This document shows, piece after piece, positions 20,430 to 28,391 of a stretch of 64,000 nt of DNA; positions within the stretch are counted from its first letter, which is position 1, and the number at the start of each line of letters is the position of its first letter. Source of the DNA: Symbiodinium natans. Taxonomy: Eukaryota > Sar > Dinophyceae > Suessiales > Symbiodiniaceae. The translations under genes were made by a program, and so were the position numbers. The notes beneath the pieces were generated by a model. That model had not been told where the DNA came from. It worked only from the letters and a program-made list of their open reading frames with translations, and ran no database searches. The stretch is taken from assembly GCA_905221605.1 (NCBI GenBank), contig CAJNDS010002254.1, positions 186,001 to 250,000 of the forward strand, written 5' to 3'.

Positions 20430-20535
20430 GTTGGGTTTGGGTTTAGGGTTTAGGGTTTAGGGTTTAGGGTTTAGGGTTTAGGGTTTAGGGTTTAGGGTTC
20501 AGGGTTTAGGGTTTAGGGTTTAGGGTTTAGGGCTG
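20430..20535 (+). repeat. telomere-like heptamer array, G-strand
   Basis: About 14 TTTAGGG units following the preceding exon and a G-homopolymer stretch. Confidence 0.9.
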
Positions 20536-20773
20536 AAGGCTCTTTTGTTTTCGGGGGGCAAGTTGGGTTTAGGGCTGAAGGTTGCGTGTTCAGAAACCCT
20601 GTCAACCCTCAATCCCCAAACCCCCAAACTCTAAGCCCCAATGGGGAGATCTGGGCATGCCATATGTTCAGGGTTTAGGATTTGGGATTTAAAGTTTCGG
20701 GTTTGGGGTTTAGGAAACAGGGCTTAGGTTCTAGGGTGCCTGTTGGGGGGCCCGCTGCAAGAGCAGAAGAGCT

Positions 20774-20880
20774 GCAACCCTAAACCCTAAACCCTAAACC
20801 CTAAACCCTAAACCCTAAACCCTAAACCCTAAACCCTAAACCGTTAGGGGTTTAGGGTTTAGGGTTTAGGGCTAAGGGTT
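20774..20880. repeat. head-to-head telomere-like arrays
   Basis: Nine or ten CCCTAAA units (20774-20841) meet TTTAGGG units (20847-20878) with about 5 bp between them, forming a palindrome able to make a hairpin or cruciform. Confidence 0.85.
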
Positions 20881-21081
20881 TCTACGCCCTCAAACGCTCG
20901 GCCCTCAAGCCCCCAGACCCCCCAAAAAGAAGCGGGCGGGAGGCCTGCGACGCCGCTGAAGAGGCGTGGGTGGGCAGGGGGAGTTTCTGGTGTTCGGAGA
21001 AGTTTCGGCCGGGTTAGGGCTCCACCCATCGTCGCAATGGGCTGACTGGACGGGAGTTTCAAGGCTTAGGGCTGTGAGCAG

Positions 21082-21138
21082 GCCTTGAAGTTGGCGAGGG
21101 CCGTTGACGACGAGATCCTCATCATGCACTCGCAGCAG
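21082..21138 (+). CDS. TPR exon, GC donor inferred
   Basis: 19 codons in phase 0, reading ALKLARAVDDEILIMHSQQ, a TPR helix with the usual turn. Acceptor GCTGTGAGCAG, donor GCGATGGC. Confidence 0.6.
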
Positions 21139-21407
21139 GCGATGGCTTGTGCCTTGTGGCCGGGGGCCGGGGATTGAGGGTGCTTCCAAACACAATCCCC
21201 CTCCTCATTCTCATGCTGATGTACTTGGCTCACACAAGATCATATGCACATGCTTTGTGGCTTGTGCAAGTTGCCTTGCAAACTGGAGCCTGGCCCTACA
21301 CCCAATCCTTTCACGTGCGGCGGAGGACAGTGCTACCTGTTACTTGATTTCGTCCTTGTTTGGGACTGTCTTGGCCCTTATTATGGTCTTTAAGGCCCTT
21401 ACCCCCT

Positions 21408-21497
21408 CCTTAACCCTAAACCCTAAACCCTAAACCCTAAACCCTAAACCCTAAACCCTAAACCCTAAACCCTAAACCCTAAACCCTAAACCCTAAG
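21408..21497 (+). repeat. telomere-like heptamer array, C-strand
   Basis: About 12 perfect CCCTAAA units, then a C-run, then TTAG, the acceptor of the next exon. Confidence 0.95.
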
Positions 21498-21512
21498 CCC
21501 CCCCCCCCTTAG

Positions 21513-21569
21513 AATTCCGTCGGAGAGGTGGTCGCCAAGACGCGCATCATGTCCTTCCGCCACTGGGAG
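21513..21569 (+). CDS. exon, GC donor inferred
   Basis: 19 codons in phase 0, reading NSVGEVVAKTRIMSFRHWE. The acceptor is CCCCCCTTAG and the donor GCGGGAG. It has the same length and phase as the exon before it. Confidence 0.55.
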
Positions 21570-21817
21570 GCGGGAGTTAGACAGGTTTCAAGCAAAGGGA
21601 TGACGAGATCTGAGTGTGGGCTTCTCTTTATGCTATTTGACCTTAAACCAAAACTTAAAAAGACCTGGAGTCCTAAACCTTAAGCCCCAAACCCCTGAAC
21701 CCTAAACCCTAGTGGGTTTGGGGTTCAGATGCTGCTTTGTGTAGGGTTTAGGGTTCAGGGCTTATTGTTTAGGGTTACCTCCTCAACCCTTGCAACCCTT
21801 AAGCCAGAGTTTCGCAG

Positions 21818-21862
21818 GCCGAGGATCCGGTGCAGGAGGCCTGGTACCGGAAACGCCTTCTG
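21818..21862 (+). CDS. exon, right edge unknown
   Basis: Acceptor GAGTTTCGCAG, then AEDPVQEAWYRKRLL. The frame remains open well past 21862, so the end is arbitrary. Confidence 0.45.
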
Positions 21863-22331
21863 TCTTCCGATACGGGGCCTTTTGCGAATTTTTTTGGTGG
21901 CCTGCGCGGGCTGAAAGGAATCCCAAAACAAGCCCCAGAGGAAGCTTCTGGGGGTTTTAGGGGCTTCACAGGTTTGGGGGCTTTCCTGGGTTTCTGGGGG
22001 CTTTAGCAGGGCTGGGAGGGTGCTGGGCGCCTTAAGGGTTTGAGGGTGGAAGGGTTTTAGGGCGTGCGGCTTTTGAGGCTGTGGGGCTTCCGGCCTGAAG
22101 AACTCTTCAACCGTGCCCCCCCCCCCGTCGTGGTTTTGTTTTTTTGGGTTTCTGGCATTACTTTCCTGCAGCCCGTTGCATGCAGTGAGGGGCTTCAGAG
22201 TTTCGGAGTTTGCGAGCATCAGGCTTCAGCTGTGGGTTCAGGGGTTTAGGTAAACAGTTTGGAGTTCACATGGTTAGGGGGTTTAGGGGGTTGAGGGTTA
22301 ACGGGTTTTTAACCCCTTCTTTCTCATGCAG

Positions 22332-22363
22332 GCCTTGGAAATCGCCCAGAAGAACAGCCAAAG
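22332..22363 (+). CDS. short TPR-like exon
   Basis: Acceptor TTCTCATGCAG, then ALEIAQKNSQ, a TPR helix start. It is followed by GATTCTGG (possible GA donor) and a G-strand tract. Confidence 0.45.
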
Positions 22364-24076
22364 ATTCTGGGCTGCCTCAGCTAGGGGTTTTAGGGTTTGG
22401 GGTCGGGGGGGGGTTTGGGATTTTGGGATTTGGGGAATTCAGGGTTTCCGGTTCTTGAGGCGTAGGTTTTGAGCCTCTCGCAGTTGGGGTTTAGTGCGCG
22501 CAGTCGGTTCCAACACGGTCGCTCTCCGGAACCCTCAAACCCTAAAAACACCGACCCGAAACCCCTGCAGAGCTTGAGAGGAGAAGCCGAAACCACCCTG
22601 GAAACCCAAATCCCACCTTAAACCCCAAGCCCCAGCAGCCCTGAACCGCCCTGGACTCTTAACCCCCCAACCCCAACACATATGGGGGCTTATTCAATCC
22701 ACTAAATCAGCCGTATTTATGGTAAAGCCAATCGCGATAGTCATAACTACAGGCAATGTTAAATTACAACAATCAAAGCAATATTCAGTTCACAGTTTGT
22801 GCATATTCCCGAAACAGGCACCCCAGTTGAACGACGATTTCATGAAACTTGGCACATGGTATGGTGCATTTTCAGTCAGAACGGGAGGAATATTCATGTG
22901 CGCCTGAACCGACGCTCCGGCGAGGAGTCAAACTAAACAGGAAACCCCAAGCCCTAAACTAAAAACCCTAAACCCAAGAACCTTCAACCCTAAAACCCTG
23001 AACCCTAAACCCTAAATTTGCCTATTGAGGCATGGAAGAAGCCAGCCTCTTCCTGCTAAAGGCTGGGGCGGAGGGGGGGGACTTGGGTCGGTAAGGTCCC
23101 CTAAAGCCCTAAACCCCTCAACCCTTACACTGCTAACCCCCCAAACCTTTCAAACCATCTAAACCTAACCCTCCCGAAACCCTAAAACCTGACCCCAAGC
23201 CTAAACATTGAGGCTGGGGCGGGTCTCGGAACCTCAGGGGGGTCTGTCCAGATCTTGAAGGGCAGAACCCTAAACCTCCGAAACCCTAAACCCGAACTCC
23301 TAAACAGTTGATCCCCTTCGAGACCTTAAAGTGAGAAAGGCGCAAAGCTGTATGCCCTATTCCCCCAAAGCCCTAAACCCTAGAATGGGGGCTTGAAGAT
23401 TAACCAGCTCGCGGCAGCGGCCTCGGATTGGATCTTCCAACAGTCGTCGATTGACATGGAGGCGGAGATTCTGAATATACAGCGCTTGTACTCCTGCCAC
23501 TGCCAACCTCTTCCGATTCGTGCCGCCAGTTGCTGTTGCGCTCGAAGCGCTCGGCACTCGCGTACTTTTGGGTTTTGTGGCCGTTGCGGTCGGAAGTGGG
23601 GTGGTGCCTGCAAAGAAGAAGCACATTGTCAAAGCCGAAGAGTTCGGAGATTTCATGGCCGCTGGCGTGGACTTGGTAAGCAGGATGCTCTCTGCAACGA
23701 CGTGCGCAATCCTTCAGGCCTCCCAAAGCTTAAGCCCGAAACTCTCAAAGCCTTGAAGCCCTGAAACCCTTGGCTGCACTGGCGAACCCGGCACCACATG
23801 TGCGTCCACATGGAACTGACACGTGCCAAACATCTTGAACCTGGAACATGTCAAGCCCCCTAAACCGTAAACCCTAAATCCCAACCCTAAAGCCTAAACC
23901 TTCCAAGCCCTAGGCCGTGAACACCCCAGACGGTCTGAACACCCGGAACACCCCAAACCCTCATCCTAAACCCGAAGCCCTAAGCTTGAAAGAGCCCTAC
24001 AACACCGTAAACCCTAAACCCTAAACCCTAAACCCGCACACCCCTTAACTTCTGGATCCTTACGACGCCTTCGCAG
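22364..24076. other. long intron-like or spacer region
   Basis: Heptamers of both strands, with two non-repetitive islands at about 22690-22930 (unusually AT-rich for this area) and 23390-23760 (GC-rich, open on both strands). Neither island shows a protein motif I recognise. Confidence 0.35.
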
Positions 24077-24127
24077 GCGCAGATCCACATCTGCAACGGC
24101 GAGGATGCCAAAGCCCAGGAGGCGCCG
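24077..24127 (+). CDS. TPR-like exon
   Basis: 17 codons in phase 0, reading AQIHICNGEDAKAQEAP. Acceptor GCCTTCGCAG; the donor GTTTAGGC is provided by the heptamer. C-strand before, G-strand after. Confidence 0.55.
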
Positions 24128-24235
24128 GTTTAGGCTTTCAGGGTTTAGGGTTTAGGGTTTGGGGTTTAGGGTGTGGGATTTAGGGTTTAGGGTTCAAGGT
24201 TTAGGGTTTAGGGTTTAGGGTTTAGGGTTTAGAGG
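24128..24235 (+). repeat. telomere-like heptamer array, G-strand
   Basis: TTTAGGG units starting at the inferred donor. The rest of the interval to about 25260 is G-strand fragments and non-repetitive sequence with no gene seen. Confidence 0.85.
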
Positions 24236-25264
24236 CTCTTAGGGGAGTCAGAATCAGAAGTGCTAGGTAGGCTCGAAAGTGTTGTCTCAGAGGTTTTCAG
24301 GGTCCAATTTAGGGTGTTGGGAAAGGTTTTCGGGGTTCGGGGTGCTTGCAGGGATTGAGAGTTTTTTGGGGTCTTGGGTGGTTTTGAAGGCTTTTTGTGG
24401 TTCGGGGCTTTGAGTTGGGGTTTACGGTGTTAGGTTTTCGGGTCAGGGTCTCAAGGGTTTAGGGCTTTCAGGGTTCAGGGTTTACAGTAAGGGACTAGGT
24501 TTAGGGACACAGGATGGAGGGTTCAGGATCTGGGCATACCTTCACAAGAGACCCGAAGGGGCTGCTTGTACTTGGAGGTTCATGAATAGTTGTAAGTAGG
24601 TTTTTAAGACCCTCCTGACCCAAAGCATAACCTCCGCACAAGCACCTTTTTGTCAATCAGGTTTCAAGGTCCGAAAAGCCTTAACAAGCCGAAACAGCAG
24701 CCCCACAGGCCACCCTAAACCCTAAACCCTAAACCCGAAGCCCCAAACTCATTGGGGGGCGGCGCTTAAGCCCTTCGACCTCGATGGCGCAAGCCCCGCC
24801 TCCCACAGCTCGGGGGTCGGTAGCACGCAGGGCCCGGTACCGGAGCACGTTCTAGTACTGGTCCCTTAGAAAAGAGAAATTTACCCTAAACCTTTCCTTG
24901 TTGCTGGAGGTGGCTGGCCTTTTCGGGGGTTCCCCAAACCCCCAGGCCAGGAGGGACCCTTCTGCTGCAGGGGTCAGGCCCTCCGCCTAGCCGTCTGGCC
25001 CCCCTCCCCCCCACCCCCCTACCATTCCTTTGACTCTCGGATCCAACCCCGAAAGTCATGAAACTGAATAAGTTTTTAGAAGTGGACTGTTGCCTTGAGT
25101 TTAGGCCTAAACCCTAAGAGGAATAGGTTTGGGTGGGACGGCGCGGGGTGGGAGACAAGTGTTAGATGGCCCTCCACACAATCGGGCCAAAGCTGCTCTT
25201 CGCACCTCACGAAGCTTTCCAGCTTGTTCCGAAACCTAACCTTCACAGCACCTACGCCCTATCA

Positions 25265-25395
25265 CAGCAAACCCTAAACCCTAAACCCTAAGCCCTAAGC
25301 CCTACGCCCTAACCCTAACCCTAAACCCTAAACCCCAAAACCTAAGCCCTAACCCTAACCCTAACCCTAAACCCTAAACCCTAAACCCTAAACCC
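25265..25395 (+). repeat. telomere-like heptamer array, C-strand
   Basis: CCCTAAA, CCCTAAG and CCCTAAC units over about 130 bp, ending 25 bp before the next exon. Confidence 0.9.
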
Positions 25396-25420
25396 CCCGA
25401 ACGACCCCCCCGCAAAAAAG

Positions 25421-25490
25421 CCGCGAGGTGGCGAAGCAAGCGCGGGCCCTCTTCGAAGAGTTGGGCTCCGAGCAGGGCATGGAGCGCCCG
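25421..25490 (+). CDS. TPR exon (last of the left series), GC donor inferred
   Basis: REVAKQARALFEELGSEQGM is a textbook TPR boundary (ARALFEELGS...G). The acceptor is CGCAAAAAAG and the donor GCTTCGGGG. A G-strand array follows at 25500-25575. No clear terminal exon or stop was found before the AT-rich satellite. Confidence 0.6.
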
Positions 25491-25739
25491 GCTTCGGGGT
25501 TAGGGGTTAGGGGTTTTGGGGTCGGTTTAGGGTTTAGGGTTTAGGGTTTAGGGTTTAGGGTTTAGGGTTTGTGGTTTGTGGTTTAGGGTTTTCGGGTTTC
25601 GCTTGGGGGCGTGGGGCTCTTAGAGGGAAGGCGTATGTTTTTGCTCCTTCCATTCTTGGCTCCCTGGTCCCCTGGTCCCTTCGGTCCCCTCGGTCCCCTC
25701 GGTTCTCTCGGTCCCCTCGGTCCCCTCGGTCCCACATGT

Positions 25740-26650
25740 ATAGTATATAAAAATAATACATAAGAAAGAATATACAAGATATATTAGATAATCCAATATA
25801 AAATATAAATACATAGTATATAGTTTATTATATATTATATACTATATACAATATATAGTATCTAAATTAAAATATATCATATATATATATATATGCATAT
25901 TATGATATATAATATAGTATAGTATATAATATGCTATAATATGTGATACATTATAATATATAATATATTTATATATATTATAATTATAATACTCTACAAA
26001 GATATAAGATATTATCATTATAGTAGTAATTAGAATAATATAAATCAGGTAATAATATATAAATATAATATATAATATATAATTAAATATATAAATAATA
26101 TAATATATAATATATAATATATTAATATATAATAATATAATAATATGATAATATTTTTAAATGATATTATATAAGATATAATATATAAATATAATATTTA
26201 ATATATAATGTATTATATATAATTTATATAATATATAATATAATATATAATATATAAGATATAATATATAATATATAATATAATATATCTATAATATTAT
26301 AATATATAATATATAAATACAATACATATACATAATATATATAATAATACAATAAATATAATAAATATATAATTATAATTAATATAATTAATATAAAATA
26401 TTAATATATAATATATTAATAAATAATAATATTAAATAATATATAATATAAAATATATAATATATAATATGTAATATTATTATATAATACATATATATAT
26501 TATATAAGATATATTATATAATATATAGAATATAATATATAATGTATGATTTATAATTTATACTCTAGCATGTAATTTTTATATATAATACATAATATAT
26601 AATATGCAATATGTAATGTGTAATATTTAATATATAATATATAATATATC
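25740..26650. repeat. AT-only satellite tract
   Basis: About 0.9 kb of nearly pure A/T built from TATAATATA-type units, in otherwise GC-rich surroundings. It has no coding capacity and is strongly self-complementary. Similar tracts at 27340-27443 and 55488-55960 flank the retrotransposon. Confidence 0.9.
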
Positions 26651-26659
26651 GAGACCGGA

Positions 26660-27319
26660 ACGCTGTGGGAGTGCACTTTCTATGTGTTTAAAGATGTTAA
26701 AAACACTCTCACAGCGTACCCGTATTTTATATAAACAAAATCACGAGTCATGCACAACATGTGCGTGAGCCAACACAAAGCAGCGATACGGTGTTTGTCC
26801 TGTCCCCGTTTTCAAAATACATGGGCAAACTTTATTGGAATCCTAGAAACAACAATAGGAATCCTCCATTTACATCCGTAGGAACCCTATTTTAAATTCG
26901 TCGGAGCCGTAAAGTCAATAGGAAGCCTCTTAAAATGAATTGGAGGCCCCTCACAAAAAAGAGAGAGAATCCTCGTAGAACGAATAGGAATCCAATTAAA
27001 CTGAAGAGGGACCCTACTACAATTCATACGAACCAATCGGACTCATATAAAAAATAATGTGAACCCTTAGAAAAATGATCAGAATCTTACTGAAAAGAAT
27101 GAGCCTAAACCAATAGGAGCCCCTATAAAAATGAATGAGATGTTTATCAATATTAATACGAATCCCATTAACATGAACAAGAATCTGATTAAAATTGATA
27201 GGAATCTTATTACATGAGTAGGAGCCTTATTTCTTGTTGCACGTTTTTCGTGTGTTTCCTTTAAGGGCTTTTTTAACGTTTTGCGCGTTTTTTCGTGAAA
27301 AAGTGCACTCCCACAGCGT
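26660..27319. mobile_element. MITE-like non-autonomous element, 660 bp
   Basis: The left end ACGCTGTGGGAGTGCACTTT (26660-26679) is the exact reverse complement of the right end (27300-27319). A second, imperfect inverted copy of the terminus (CACTCTCACAGCGT) lies at about 26703-26717 and makes a hairpin with the left end. The interior (about 26840-27230) is a degenerate tandem of ~22-24-bp units resembling AATAGGAATCC-ATTAAAATGA, with no credible protein. No target duplication was found next to the termini; AT satellite flanks both sides. Superfamily unknown. Confidence 0.7.
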
Positions 27320-27443
27320 CCCATTTTCAAAAGACAAAAAACATATTATATATTATATATTATATAATATGTAATATGTAATATATAATATATAATGTAT
27401 AATATATAGTATATAGTATTTAATACATTATATATATATATAT

Positions 27444-27447
27444 AGTT
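27444..27447. repeat. target-site duplication AGTT, left copy
   Basis: AGTT directly precedes the TGTGAAG end of the LTR and is repeated right after the far LTR (55484-55487). Duplications of 4-6 bp are normal for LTR elements. Confidence 0.75.
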
Positions 27448-27756
27448 TGTGAAGTCGACCAGCACTGGACTTGCACTAAGCCAATGCAATCACAGCCCGG
27501 TCACGCTGTTTTACGACTTCGTGAGTCCAAGCACTTGTGCAGCTACGCCTGAGTGCGTCCGGTCGGACCGCACAGCAACCTAGGAGCTACTGTACGACTC
27601 TACCGTGCTCAAAGGCACAAGCTCGGTACTTGAGCCAAAATATTGGCATTGTTACGAATTGCAAAACTCTACATGCAAAGGAAAACTACAAGGTGGTCTG
27701 CCGAGTCCTAATGCATCACAGAGCAGAAGATGCATATGCACTCATGTCAGCTCACA
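27448..27756 (-). repeat. 3' LTR
   Basis: 309 bp, TGTGAAG...GCTCACA in + orientation, and TG...CA on the sense strand as well. By eye it is identical to the LTR at 55175-55483. It includes a spliced-leader-like segment at about 27629-27647. Confidence 0.95.
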
Positions 27757-27768
27757 TTCGCCCCTCAG
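27757..27768 (-). promoter_or_regulatory. polypurine tract of the retrotransposon
   Basis: On the sense strand, GAGGGGCGAA directly abuts the TGTGAG start of the 3' LTR, the expected position of the plus-strand primer. Confidence 0.7.
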
Positions 27769-28391
27769 CCGAGGCTCCGGTGAGTGTCTTCCACAAGGAG
27801 GGCGGGCGTCCGTCGCGGCTTTGGGCGCAAGCCCGCAAACGAAGACACGCGAAACGAGACGACCCAAACGAGCGACCGTCCAAAACCAGCCTAAACCAGG
27901 CGGACCGGTCTTTTGCATGACCTGAGTCGAGGCTCCAGTACACAGAGCCCACTGAGTGCCTTGAGGACTGCTACGGCAGACACTGAAATCTATGGTACAG
28001 ATGGTACACTGTACACGGCCGGTCCTAAGCTACGGCTACGGCTACTCACCTATCCGGAACTACCCTACGGGCTACCAGACTCAGCGAGAGCCGCGCACAT
28101 GGCTTGTGCCGCAGGCAATGCAGCTCACACGCGCTTCGGCGAGCGCATTGCCGCGACCAGGACACGGTCCGCAGCACCTGCAAAAGAGCACCCTCGGCAC
28201 GAGGGGCCACAGGCAGGGCGGAGGAGAAAGGTGCGGGGAATGCAAAATGGGCAGGTTTCCAACCTGCCGCGGCTTTTCGCCCGCAGTCAAGCAAAAGAAA
28301 ATGCAAAAGGTTGGCGAAGCAACGTGCCGTGCTGCAACGCCTGCTCTGATAATGCGTGGATGCATACCACGCCGCGCCGACTGGCCGCAGC
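27769..28391 (-). other. 3' untranslated region of the retrotransposon
   Basis: Between the stop of the last ORF and the polypurine tract. Frames on the other strand are not supported. Contains one copy of the dispersed GGCCAGGACACGG-type motif at about 28153-28174. Confidence 0.55.

Noticed and set aside
25583-25814. - strand ORFs with RGPRGP-type repeats beside the AT satellite
   Set aside because: Derived from a short GGTCCCCTC repeat at 25660-25735 and running into A/T-only DNA; not a collagen-like gene.
27537-27920. Small ORFs within the LTR (also 55264-55518)
   Set aside because: Antisense to the element, no motif; present only because the LTR is stop-poor on that strand.
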